Shown here: piece by piece, positions 1 to 11,939 of the stretch
Position numbering within the stretch: position 1 is the first letter of the stretch
Layout of the letters: the number at the start of each line of letters is the position of its first letter
NCBI GenBank assembly: GCA_913019905.1
Contig: CAJVZD010000014.1
Coordinates: 1-64,000, forward strand
Direction: 5' to 3'
DNA from: an uncultured Cellvibrionales bacterium
GTDB taxonomy: Bacteria; Pseudomonadota; Gammaproteobacteria; Pseudomonadales; Dasaniaceae
Length of the DNA: 64,000 bases
Position numbers and translations under genes: made by a program
The notes under the pieces: model-generated
The model's database searches: none
Told to the model about the DNA's origin: nothing
What the model saw: the letters and a program-made list of their open reading frames with translations, nothing else

Positions 1-286
<286 letters not shown>

Positions 287-352
287 CTAAAAATAAAATG
301 TTTTTGTGGTGCCAAATAACGTTCTAGCTAGGCCAACAACATCGCCAAACAC

Positions 353-3163
<2,811 letters not shown>

Positions 3164-3460
3164 TTATTGATACTGCAGCCATCGTTTTGATCGCATGCAA
3201 AACTCCCTGGAACCTTCGCCTTCAGACTTAAGCTCCAAATTCCAATCCTCTAAAACAAACAACATAAACTTCGCCTGCTGGGTGTTCTTTTTCGGATTCC
3301 GTGAATTTTCCTGCAATTGTTGCTTCATCTCCAGATAAGACGGGTTGCCTTCCTCCAGAAGCTGATCGTAAACATATTGATAGCGCGCACAAAAGTGCTC
3401 ATTGTCCGATTCGCAGGCAACTAGCGAGAGTACTATTATCAACGTCAGGAGAAAGCGCAT
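3164..3460 (-). CDS. Small predicted lipoprotein, unknown function
   Basis: The product is about 98 residues. It begins MRFLLTLIIVLSLVACES, a lipoprotein signal with the lipobox LVAC, so Cys16 should be lipidated and the rest should face the periplasm. The remainder is charged and helical and contains two further Cys residues (HFCARY and EFCMRS) that could form a disulfide. I chose the second in-frame ATG because it starts directly at the signal peptide and has GAGTGG upstream; an ATG five codons earlier (3475) is possible. I do not recognise the family. It sits between pyrG and a thioesterase gene on the same strand. Confidence 0.6.
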   Translation of the reverse strand: MRFLLTLIIVLSLVACESDNEHFCARYQYVYDQLLEEGNPSYLEMKQQLQENSRNPKKNTQQAKFMLFVLEDWNLELKSEGEGSREFCMRSKRWLQYQ

Positions 3461-3549
3461 ACCCGTACCACTCATGTTATCAATTGATAAGAAAGCTCTT
3501 GATCGACGTACTGCGAGACCAAACCGCCCAGTAACTGTATCGCATACCG

Positions 3550-3990
3550 CTACTTTTTGATAATACCCGAGAAATTAAGCAATGTTTTATCACCGACAAA
3601 CACCTCACCCTGAACAAAAACCAACGACCTGGTCGAACGGATAACACGCCCTCGCGCCTCGACGAAATCATCCAGATTACCTGCGGAAACAAACTCACCC
3701 TGCAAACTAATTGTTACACCAAACCCCGTATTCAAACTATCCTGAGCGATCGCGAACAGAGAAAAGTCCGCGAATGTCATCAGCAGACCACCGTGCGTCG
3801 TGCCGGCGCTGTTAGTGTGTTTAAGCTCAGCCACAAACGCACATTTGACATCGCCATTGCCTTCTTTCATGAAAAAGAATGGCCCCATGAAATCTTCGCA
3901 AGGATCGAGTCCCTCCCAAGTCGAATATCCCTCCAGCCTGCCAACTCCGGGCTTGGTAGGAGTACTTTCCCCGTATACAGATTCTGTCAT
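3550..3990 (-). CDS. PaaI-type hotdog-fold acyl-CoA thioesterase
   Basis: A 146-residue single hotdog domain. The signature SAGTTHGGLLMTFADFSLF holds the HGG turn and the acidic residue on the long helix that PaaI/YbgC-like thioesterases use to hydrolyse acyl-CoA thioesters. A further family-like stretch is GVTISLQGEFVSAG. It lies downstream of the thiolase and SDR genes on the same strand, which suggests a role in acyl-CoA turnover. The substrate cannot be predicted. Length and motif fit the 4HBT family well. Confidence 0.8.
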   Translation of the reverse strand: MTESVYGESTPTKPGVGRLEGYSTWEGLDPCEDFMGPFFFMKEGNGDVKCAFVAELKHTNSAGTTHGGLLMTFADFSLFAIAQDSLNTGFGVTISLQGEFVSAGNLDDFVEARGRVIRSTRSLVFVQGEVFVGDKTLLNFSGIIKK

Positions 3991-4188
3991 GGCACACTCC
4001 TAATTGATAAGTGACTTCGTTAAATCTGACACCAAAAACACGTTTTCGCTACGCCTAATTGTTGATGTTACTAGAAATAGCCAATCGATCCGAATTTATG
4101 GGCACCCCCAATTTCAGCAAAAAAAAAGCAACACCATCACTAGTGCTGCCTTTTCAAACTAAGAGCCTTAATGCACTCGTAAGATTAC

Positions 4189-5376
4189 TTAGATACTTTC
4201 GAAAAGACCGGCAGCACCCATGCCGCCACCAATACACATACTGACGAGACCGTATTTTTTGTTACGACGCTTCAACTCTCGCAATAAATGTCCGGTAAGT
4301 CGAGTACCCGTCATACCAAATGGGTGACCGATAGCAATTGATCCTCCATTCACATTATAGATTTCGGGATCAATTTCAAGCTTGTCTCTCGAGTACAGAC
4401 ACTGCGACGCAAAGGCTTCATTAAGCTCAACCAGATCTATGTCGTTCATGGTCAAGCCTTTCGCTTTCAACAACCGAGGAATCGCAAATACAGGACCTAT
4501 ACCCATTTCATCTGGTTCACAACCAGCAACGGCGAAGCCGCGGAAGTAACCCATTGGCTCTAATCCTAATTGGTTGGCCCGCTCTGCGCTCATGACAATA
4601 CACATGCCAGCACCATCAGACAGCTGCGAAGAGTTACCGGCGGTAACCGTTCCGTTTTCAGAATCGAATACCGGCTTAAGACTAGCCAAACCTTCGATGG
4701 TCGTACTAGCACGATTACATTCATCGCGGTCAACAACGCCTTTTACAACCGTTGACTCTCCCGTGGCCTTATCCGTTTTCAACCATTCAACTTCCATGGG
4801 TGATATTTCATCCGCAAACAAATTTGCTTCCTGTGCAGCGGCAGTTCGAAGCTGACTACGGAGAGAAAACTCGTCCTGATATTCACGACTTAGATTATAG
4901 CGCTTTGCAACAACTTCAGCGGTATCGCCCATCGGCATGAATAGATCGGGCTTATTCTCTACAATCCATTTATTTCGATCTGATTGTCCAGGGGTACCAC
5001 GAGCATTACCGGTAATTGATTCAACGCCACCCGCAAAAACAACTTCAGAGCAGCCACTCGCGACCTGATTAGCCGCCACTGCAATCGAGTTTAAGCCGGA
5101 GGAACAAGCTCTGCTTATCGTTGTTGCCGGGACGTTAATTCCCAACTTAGACAGGATTGCAACAGACCTTGCCACATTGCCACCCTGCTCGCCCATCTGG
5201 CCGCCCGCACCAATGACAAGATCTTCAACTTCACCGGGATCAAGCTTTGGGTTTCTCTGCAATAGCTGATCGGCCAAGTGCGCCAACATATCGTCTGAAC
5301 GAGTCAAATTAAAAGTTCCGCGGAATGATTTCGCTAATCCGGTTCGAATACAATCAACAATAACAACATCTCTCAT
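4189..5376 (-). CDS. Acetyl-CoA C-acyltransferase (thiolase)
   Basis: Thiolase cleaves 3-ketoacyl-CoA with CoA (beta-oxidation) or condenses acyl-CoAs. The 395-residue product starts [20 protein letters not shown]. The nucleophile Cys91 lies in [11 protein letters not shown], the catalytic His in [10 protein letters not shown] near residue 350, and the second Cys in [12 protein letters not shown] near 380. All three active-site parts are present. The start at 5376 was preferred over an ATG at 5424 because GGGAGGAGGC, a strong ribosome binding site, lies 4-5 bases upstream. An intrinsic terminator-like hairpin lies in its leader (5410-5442), so it may be transcribed apart from the SDR gene or be attenuated. 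Confidence 0.93.
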   Translation of the reverse strand: MRDVVIVDCIRTGLAKSFRGTFNLTRSDDMLAHLADQLLQRNPKLDPGEVEDLVIGAGGQMGEQGGNVARSVAILSKLGINVPATTISRACSSGLNSIAVAANQVASGCSEVVFAGGVESITGNARGTPGQSDRNKWIVENKPDLFMPMGDTAEVVAKRYNLSREYQDEFSLRSQLRTAAAQEANLFADEISPMEVEWLKTDKATGESTVVKGVVDRDECNRASTTIEGLASLKPVFDSENGTVTAGNSSQLSDGAGMCIVMSAERANQLGLEPMGYFRGFAVAGCEPDEMGIGPVFAIPRLLKAKGLTMNDIDLVELNEAFASQCLYSRDKLEIDPEIYNVNGGSIAIGHPFGMTGTRLTGHLLRELKRRNKKYGLVSMCIGGGMGAAGLFESI

Positions 5377-5409
5377 TTTCGCCTCCTCCCATAACTGTTC
5401 TTGTGTCGC

Positions 5410-5442
5410 AAAAAAGAGCTGCAAAAATAAGATTTTGCAGCT
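5410..5442 (-). terminator. Intrinsic terminator or attenuator between the SDR and thiolase genes
   Basis: A perfect 10-bp stem (AGCTGCAAAA at 5417-5426 pairing with TTTTGCAGCT at 5433-5442) with a 6-base loop. Read on the minus strand it is followed by CTCTTTTTTG. This is the form of a rho-independent terminator for the SDR transcript, placed in front of the thiolase start. Confidence 0.7.
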
Positions 5443-5545
5443 TAGTGACTCTTTCTCCGCCAGAGTTCTTCTGCAAGCTTTCCCACAGAATTACTCTGCA
5501 AAAATTTACACCCGCGGTGACAGAGTCAAATTTCCAGCCATTGTG

Positions 5546-6337
5546 TTACTTTGGCTGCATCCGAATACCACCATCCATACGAATACACTCACCGTTCATG
5601 TAGTCGTTTTCAACCAACATTTGCGCGAGGTGAGCAATCTCGTCGGCAACGCCCAAACGCTTGGGATACAGTACCTGGCTGCCCAGAGGCTTGATAAACT
5701 CTGCGATTTCGGGTGTCATTTCTTCCGCTCCGCCCATCATCAGCGGAGTCGCTATAAGACCGGGAACAATGGTGTTAACACGAATACCCAGGACGGCTAA
5801 ATCGCGAGCTATTGGCAGGGTCATACCCACAACGCCGCCTTTGGATGCAGAATAGGCTGCCTGGCCAATTTGGCCTTCATAGGCGGCAACAGAAGCGGTG
5901 TTGATAATGACGCCGCGGCCACCATCCGGAGTTACTACATCATTGGTAGACATCACTTCTGCACACAGGCGGAGCACATTGAAAGTGCCTATCAAATTTA
6001 CATTCAACACCATTTTGAAATCGTCGAGAGGGAAAGGCCCCTTGCGTCCCATAGTGCGCTTGGCGTTTCCAATTCCGGCGTAATTACAGTTGATATGGAT
6101 GGTACCGAAGGCTTTCACGGCGGCGTCAATACCCGCTTTCACAGAGTCTTCATCGGTCACATTGACGTTGCAAAAAATAACCTTCTCGCCCAGTTCGGCA
6201 ACCAGAGCATTACCTTTGTCTGCATTCATATCAAAAATGACGCATTTGGCACCGTTGGCGTGAAAACGTTTTACTGTGGCGCGACCGAGACCGGACGCTC
6301 CTCCTGTCACAACCACTACTTTGTCTTGTAAATCCAT
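5546..6337 (-). CDS. Short-chain dehydrogenase, 3-hydroxyacyl-CoA dehydrogenase type
   Basis: A 263-residue classical SDR. The Rossmann motif TGGASGLGR is at about 12-20, the structural NYAG motif follows, and the catalytic Ser in NTASVAAYEG and YSASK dyad are intact. The pattern DLQDKVVVVTGGASGLGRAT with the late RLGVADEIAHLAQMLVEN resembles the HSD17B10-like 3-hydroxyacyl-CoA dehydrogenases often paired with thiolases. Expected role: NAD-dependent oxidation of a 3-hydroxyacyl-CoA, feeding the thiolase encoded 169 bases downstream. The exact substrate (fatty acid, branched-chain or steroid acyl-CoA) cannot be told. Confidence 0.88.
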   Translation of the reverse strand: MDLQDKVVVVTGGASGLGRATVKRFHANGAKCVIFDMNADKGNALVAELGEKVIFCNVNVTDEDSVKAGIDAAVKAFGTIHINCNYAGIGNAKRTMGRKGPFPLDDFKMVLNVNLIGTFNVLRLCAEVMSTNDVVTPDGGRGVIINTASVAAYEGQIGQAAYSASKGGVVGMTLPIARDLAVLGIRVNTIVPGLIATPLMMGGAEEMTPEIAEFIKPLGSQVLYPKRLGVADEIAHLAQMLVENDYMNGECIRMDGGIRMQPK

Positions 6338-6622
6338 AAATACTCCACGACTTTATCGTTTTCATTAATAATTAATAGAATTTGTAAATCATTCTAGACT
6401 CGCGGACAGCCATCACCGCGTTTAGCGTTTTGCATGACAAGTGACGGTTCTTAATGTGCTCGTAATGACTTACAGGCATAGATACTGTTACTTGCTGGCA
6501 TAAACACTGTCAATTCGAAACGAAGCTCAAATTCCCCGCCAATGACATCCCTCGAATAACAAGAACCTCACTAGCTAGAGGCCGCTAATACTAACATATC
6601 AAAAGAAAATTTCGATAGAATA

Positions 6623-7984
6623 TCAGTTTCCTGACATTTGCGTAATGTTAATGCCGGGCTCATGCTCGGCAACATAGCCCTCACAAATCCAATAGCCCAC
6701 AACAGCAATTAAAATATCGTTAACATAGATCAACGGAGTTCGATCACGCTTCCAGGGTTCGACTTGATACTCCTGAAACAATTTTTTTAAAGACTGGGAA
6801 TGACTTCTTCCAGTCGGTTGACAACGCTCACCGCCCTGTCGAAATTGCACCGTGACACCCCCGACGGAATCTACCAGGGATTTCTTAATACCAGTTCCCG
6901 ATGTCATATTTGCACAAAACTCACCGATGCCGGCAATGGTTAAGTGGTCTTTTAAAGACCACTTAACCACTTGCGTCGAGTCAAATGCCGCTAGCGCCTC
7001 CATGGCATACAAGTCATCTTTAAAGCGACGCACTTGCACAGCACTGGACTGTCCGTCAGACCACTGCACCAGCGGCTTGGCGTCTTCGGAGGCAGTCATC
7101 ACCTCCTCCAACACGATGTGGAGTTGCGCCGCACTGGGAAGCGCAAGCTGACGTTGCTCTAACCAGTACCGTATGATGTTTTTTTGACGTCCGAGACTTA
7201 GTTGCTGCAGCGCATGTATTGAGAGCGACTGACTATCCGGTAATAATCCTAATGCATGACAATCGACGACGGCCAGCTCGGCATTGAGCGCCGCCGATTC
7301 TTCACTGAGAGTTGCAGCACGAGATAAGGTCGTACGATATTCCGGCCAGCGCTGTTCTATTGAAGGGAGTATCTGTAAGCGCAGAAAATTACGATCATAA
7401 TCACTTTTTTGATTGCTCGGATCTTCAATCCAATCCAAGCCCGCTTTAACCGCATACCCTTCGATATCAGAGCGACTGATTGACAGTAACGGCCTATGTA
7501 ACTGGCCGGCACCAAGCCATCGCGTCTGCGGCATAGCACCAATACCTCTGCTTCCGCTACCTCTTAACAGCCTCATTAATAAGGTTTCAATCTGATCATC
7601 GCGGTGATGCCCCAACATCAGTACATCGTCAGCCTGCAGCAATGATTCAAAAACACCATACCTGGCCTGCCTTGCCCTCTCCTCTAAGTTTCCCGTGACG
7701 GCTGCATTAATATCAACACAGTGAACACTAACGGAAACACCCAGTATCTCCCCCTGGCGCCTGCAATGCTCCGCCCATGCAGCCGACTCTGTATCAATCT
7801 GATGATTGACGTGCACCAACAGTAACTCGGGAGTCGTCTCGCCAGCAGTAGCGCGCTGTTGCTTTAATGCCACAAGTAACTCTAGCAGAACACGTGAATC
7901 CACCCCCCCACTATAGGCAATAAGCCAGCGTTTTGCGGTTAGGAAAGGAACAAGGGGTTTCAAAATATTCAGGGGCGAAAGCAC
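6623..7984 (-). CDS. tilS: tRNA(Ile)-lysidine synthase
   Basis: TilS attaches lysine to C34 of tRNA-Ile2 so that it reads AUA. The 453-residue protein has the N-type ATP pyrophosphatase P-loop SGGVDS at residues 25-30, the family motif GHHRDDQIETLLMRLLRGSG and the EDPSNQ...RNFLR region. TilS substrate-binding domains follow, including the C-terminal GGERCQPTGRSHSQSLKKLF. The start codon is GTG. Residues 339-350 are encoded by a near-perfect 33-bp palindrome, listed separately. dnaE lies 82 bases upstream on the same strand; accA, which commonly separates the two, is absent. Confidence 0.95.
   Translation of the reverse strand: MLSPLNILKPLVPFLTAKRWLIAYSGGVDSRVLLELLVALKQQRATAGETTPELLLVHVNHQIDTESAAWAEHCRRQGEILGVSVSVHCVDINAAVTGNLEERARQARYGVFESLLQADDVLMLGHHRDDQIETLLMRLLRGSGSRGIGAMPQTRWLGAGQLHRPLLSISRSDIEGYAVKAGLDWIEDPSNQKSDYDRNFLRLQILPSIEQRWPEYRTTLSRAATLSEESAALNAELAVVDCHALGLLPDSQSLSIHALQQLSLGRQKNIIRYWLEQRQLALPSAAQLHIVLEEVMTASEDAKPLVQWSDGQSSAVQVRRFKDDLYAMEALAAFDSTQVVKWSLKDHLTIAGIGEFCANMTSGTGIKKSLVDSVGGVTVQFRQGGERCQPTGRSHSQSLKKLFQEYQVEPWKRDRTPLIYVNDILIAVVGYWICEGYVAEHEPGINITQMSGN
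6937..6969. repeat. 33-bp near-perfect palindrome inside tilS
   Basis: Two 16-base arms starting TGGTTAAGTGG are exact reverse complements separated by a single T at 6953. The palindrome lies wholly within the coding sequence (residues 339-350 of TilS) and leaves the frame open. Confidence 0.9.
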
Positions 7985-8066
7985 GACTTCGTTCTCACAA
8001 GACAGTTGTCACACTGTTCATTAATATTGTTCACACGCACACTGTATCATCGATTAAAAACTCAGA

Positions 8067-11000
8067 CTAATCGTAGTGCAATTGCACATTGGCTGCGCCG
8101 AACTGGCCTTTCAAGCGATCGATTAACTCGTCACTGGGCAGTACTTTCCATTCTTCGCCCAAGGTCAAAACACCCTCGGCATTGTCGCGCTGATAATTAA
8201 TTTTAACCGGACATTGACCGTCCTTAAGGCTTGATTCCAACAACTGTTTAAAATTGTTAGTAAACCCACGTGTGCCATTAACACCATTAAAATCAGACGA
8301 GGTCATATTAAGCTGTAAATAATTGACTTTAGACTGACGTGCCTCCAGTAACGACCTTATGTTTTTACCCCGCACCTTTAACTGGCCGGAGTAATCGTCA
8401 AATGTCACCTGTCCGTCGACAACCAAAATTGCATCCTTACTAATCTTTTCTCGATTCTCCTCGTAAGCTTCAGAAAATAAGCTGACCTCAATTCGTGCAG
8501 ACCGGTCATCCAGGGTAATAAACGCCATCATGTCTCCGCGTTTGTTTTTCATCGTGCGCATAGCGACGACAAGACCTGCCATGGACTGAACATTGTGGTC
8601 CGGCTTTAAATCAATAATGCGATTTCGAACAAACTGACGAATTTCTTTTTCATATTCATCGATAGGGTGACCTGTTACGTACAGCCCTAAGGTATCTTTT
8701 TCGCCGCCGAGCTGCTCTTTGGGCGACCAGGGTTTAATATGTCGATAATCCCCGTATACATCTCCGCTTTCCTCCGCGGGTACCACGTCACCAAATAGGT
8801 CTACCATACCGGCATCGCGGTTTCCCGCACTCTGTTCTGCCGCCTTCACCGCCTCAGCAGTTGAAGCCATCAATACGGCACGATCAACTTTTAAGCTATC
8901 GAAAGATCCCGAACGAATCAGCGCTTCCATCGCCCGCTTGTTCACTTTTCTAAGGTCTGTTCGCGCACAAAAATCGAACAGGTTTTTAAAGGGCCCACCT
9001 TCGTTACGCGCATTAATTATACTTTCAATGGGCCCCTCGCCAAGCCCCTTAATTGCGCCTAAACCATAAATGATAGCGCCTTCAGTATTTACGGTGAACA
9101 TAAATTCACCTTCGTTAACGTCGGGCAATTTCAAAGGCAATTTCATGGCACGGCATTCTTCGATAAAAATAACGATCTTGTCGGTATTTTGTAATTCCGA
9201 ACTCATGGTAGCCGCCAGAAATTCGGCGGGATAATGCGTCTTTAACCACGCAGTTTGATAAGAGACCAAAGCATAAGCGGCCGAATGGGACTTATTAAAA
9301 CCGTAACCGGCAAATTTTTCGACGAGATCGAAGATTTTCAAAGCCAATTCCGGATCAACACCTTTATTTTTGGCGCCCTCTTCAAACCCTGCGCGCTGCT
9401 TCGCCATTTCCTCCGGTTTTTTCTTACCCATCGCGCGACGTAACATGTCGGCACCGCCCAGACTATAACCGGCCAGTTCCTGCGCAATTTGCATGACCTG
9501 TTCCTGGTAAACGATGACTCCGTAGGTAGGCTCTAGAATGGGCTTCAACCATTCGTGTTGATATTTTGCATCGGGATAGGCGACTTCTGCACGCCCGTGT
9601 TTCCGGTTAACAAAATCGTCCACCATTCCCGAATCCAACGGGCCGGGACGAAACAGGGCAACTAAAGCAATCATATCTTCAAGATTATCTGGCTGTAGTC
9701 GCTTGATAAGGTCTTTCATTCCACGGGATTCCAGCTGAAAGACTGCGGTCGTTTCAGCTCGCTTCAGCAACTGATAGGTCGCAGCATCATTCAGGGGAAT
9801 CGTTTCAATCTCGACGTTAGCGGATACCTGATCGGGACCGGGCCGATTAACCATTTTGACAGCCCAGTCGATAATGGTCAGCGTACGTAAACCGAGAAAG
9901 TCAAACTTAACCAACCCCGCTTCTTCGACATCATTTTTATCAAACTGCGTGACTAGCCCTTTACCGGTTTCATCGCAATACAGAGGCGCAAAGTCGGTAA
10001 GTTTGGACGGTGCTATAACAACCCCACCGGCGTGTTTGCCGACATTTCGGGTAATGCCTTCCAGCTGTAAGGCCATCTCCCAAATTTCCTGGGCCTGCTC
10101 GTCACTCTCAATAAACTCACGCAGCGCAGGCTCTTGCTCAATGGCCTTTTCGAGATTAATACCGACTTCGAAGGGAATCATCTTAGACAGCTTATCACCT
10201 AAACCATAAGACTTACCCTGGGCTCGCGCCACGTCCCGCACCACCGCTTTTGCCGCCATGGTACCGAACGTTATAATTTGGCTTACCGCGTCGCGACCAT
10301 AGGTATCAGCCACGTAGCTAATCACTTTATCGCGATTATCCATGCAAAAATCGACATCAAAATCCGGCATGGATACGCGTTCAGGGTTGAGAAATCGCTC
10401 AAAGAGTAATTCGTATTCCAAGGGGTCAAGATCGGTTATTTTTTGCGCATAAGCAACCAGGGACCCCGCACCTGAACCACGACCCGGCCCCACCGGAATA
10501 TCATGCTCTTTTGCCCATTGGATGAAATCCATCACGATCAAAAAATAACCGGGAAACCCCATTTCAAGAATAACATTGAGTTCAAAATCGAGTCGCTCTC
10601 GATAGACCGGCATTTTTTCGGCCGCCTGTTCGCCAAATAGAAAATCTAGACGATCGATAAGACCCTCGATGGATATTTTCCTGAAGAAAATGCCAGTGCG
10701 CAGTTCCTTCGCATACTCCGGCGTGCTTTCCTTACCCTGCCATTTTTTCGCAAATACTTGTTCCGTTTGCGCCTTTAGGCCCTCATAGGATTCCTTTTGG
10801 AAAAAATCGTCACTTTCAAAGTCATTCGGTATCGGGTATTCGGGAAGATAAATATCCCCGAGTTTTATTTCTACGCTACAGCGTTTGGCTATTTCGACAG
10901 AATTTTCTAACGCTTCCGGAATATCAGAAAATAAGGCCTCCATTTCTTCGGGCGAGCGCAAATATTGCTGGCCGCTGTAACATCGAACCCTGCGCGGGTC

Positions 11001-11675
11001 ATCCAACGCCCTTCCTTCCCGTATACAAACGCGTGTCTCGTGAGCCTCGAAATCTTCCGCTTTAAAAAAACGAACGTCATTGGTAGCCACCACTGGACAG
11101 TCAACCAGAGTCGCCAAATCAACGGCTGCGTGAATGTACTCCTCTTCGTACTCCCGGCCCGTTCGATGTAGTTCCAGATAGAAGCTGTTGGGGAAAATCG
11201 CCATTAATTCTTGCAGCCGGGTTTTTGCCTCTTCCTGGGTAGAGGACAACAAAGCTTGTCCGACCTCTCCTTCTTTCGCCCCCGAAAGCGCGATAAGTCC
11301 CTCTGCATATTCCGATAGCCAGGAGCGCTTCACATAGGGCACACCCAGATACTGGCCGTGCTGGAAAGCTTTGGAAATTAGTTCGGTTAAATTTCGATAA
11401 CCTTTATTGCTTTTCACCAACAAACACAAGGTACTAATGTGTGATTCGTCGTCGTCATTCATTATGTGAAAATCGCAACCAAAAATAGGCTTTATGCCGG
11501 CGCCGAGGGCCGCTTTGTGAAATTTGATTAAGCCGTAGAAATTACTGTGGTCCGTTAACGCAATGGCCGGCATCCCCAGTTTTCTAACCTCTTTCATCAA
11601 AGGCTTAATTCGCACTAATCCATCGATTAAAGAAAACTCACTGTGGAGGCGAAGATGAACGAAGGATGCAGTCAT
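8067..11675 (-). CDS. dnaE: DNA polymerase III alpha subunit
   Basis: DnaE is the replicative polymerase core. The 1202-residue product is slightly longer than the E. coli protein (1160). It begins with a PHP domain (HLRLHSEFSLIDGL, LTDHSNFYGL). The polymerase palm follows, with the catalytic aspartates in PDFDVDFCMDNR and GPGRGSGAGSLVAYA just before. The fingers/HhH region (GYGFNKSHSAAYALVSYQTAWLK, broken here for length) is typical of the family. An OB-fold (SMAGLVVAMRTMKNKRGDMM) and a C-terminal domain complete it. The ATG at 11675 fits family starts. It is the most upstream gene of the minus-strand housekeeping run. Confidence 0.98.
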   Translation of the reverse strand: MTASFVHLRLHSEFSLIDGLVRIKPLMKEVRKLGMPAIALTDHSNFYGLIKFHKAALGAGIKPIFGCDFHIMNDDDESHISTLCLLVKSNKGYRNLTELISKAFQHGQYLGVPYVKRSWLSEYAEGLIALSGAKEGEVGQALLSSTQEEAKTRLQELMAIFPNSFYLELHRTGREYEEEYIHAAVDLATLVDCPVVATNDVRFFKAEDFEAHETRVCIREGRALDDPRRVRCYSGQQYLRSPEEMEALFSDIPEALENSVEIAKRCSVEIKLGDIYLPEYPIPNDFESDDFFQKESYEGLKAQTEQVFAKKWQGKESTPEYAKELRTGIFFRKISIEGLIDRLDFLFGEQAAEKMPVYRERLDFELNVILEMGFPGYFLIVMDFIQWAKEHDIPVGPGRGSGAGSLVAYAQKITDLDPLEYELLFERFLNPERVSMPDFDVDFCMDNRDKVISYVADTYGRDAVSQIITFGTMAAKAVVRDVARAQGKSYGLGDKLSKMIPFEVGINLEKAIEQEPALREFIESDEQAQEIWEMALQLEGITRNVGKHAGGVVIAPSKLTDFAPLYCDETGKGLVTQFDKNDVEEAGLVKFDFLGLRTLTIIDWAVKMVNRPGPDQVSANVEIETIPLNDAATYQLLKRAETTAVFQLESRGMKDLIKRLQPDNLEDMIALVALFRPGPLDSGMVDDFVNRKHGRAEVAYPDAKYQHEWLKPILEPTYGVIVYQEQVMQIAQELAGYSLGGADMLRRAMGKKKPEEMAKQRAGFEEGAKNKGVDPELALKIFDLVEKFAGYGFNKSHSAAYALVSYQTAWLKTHYPAEFLAATMSSELQNTDKIVIFIEECRAMKLPLKLPDVNEGEFMFTVNTEGAIIYGLGAIKGLGEGPIESIINARNEGGPFKNLFDFCARTDLRKVNKRAMEALIRSGSFDSLKVDRAVLMASTAEAVKAAEQSAGNRDAGMVDLFGDVVPAEESGDVYGDYRHIKPWSPKEQLGGEKDTLGLYVTGHPIDEYEKEIRQFVRNRIIDLKPDHNVQSMAGLVVAMRTMKNKRGDMMAFITLDDRSARIEVSLFSEAYEENREKISKDAILVVDGQVTFDDYSGQLKVRGKNIRSLLEARQSKVNYLQLNMTSSDFNGVNGTRGFTNNFKQLLESSLKDGQCPVKINYQRDNAEGVLTLGEEWKVLPSDELIDRLKGQFGAANVQLHYD

Positions 11676-11939
11676 AAAACGGGGCCGATTGTCTTGTGTG
11701 GTTTCAATATTGACTATTCAAGTGTACCGGATTATGAAAATCAAGGATATTGAATTCACTGCAATTTACCGCTTTCAGGACGGTAGTCTGATCGCAATAC
11801 GGCGATCGGTTTCGGGTCGCTGGATAAGCCTAGCAATGGGTATCGAGCTGTTGCTCTGCGACGGTAGCGGTCAAAGCTTCACACCCAGGTTCTAATAAGC
11901 GACTATCCTTATAGTAACTATTCACCGAAAGGAGAACTG

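Noticed and set aside
11689..11895. 68-codon open frame between dnaE and ppnN
   Set aside because: There is no convincing ribosome site, codon pattern or recognisable domain, and it lies in the divergent promoter region of two large genes.
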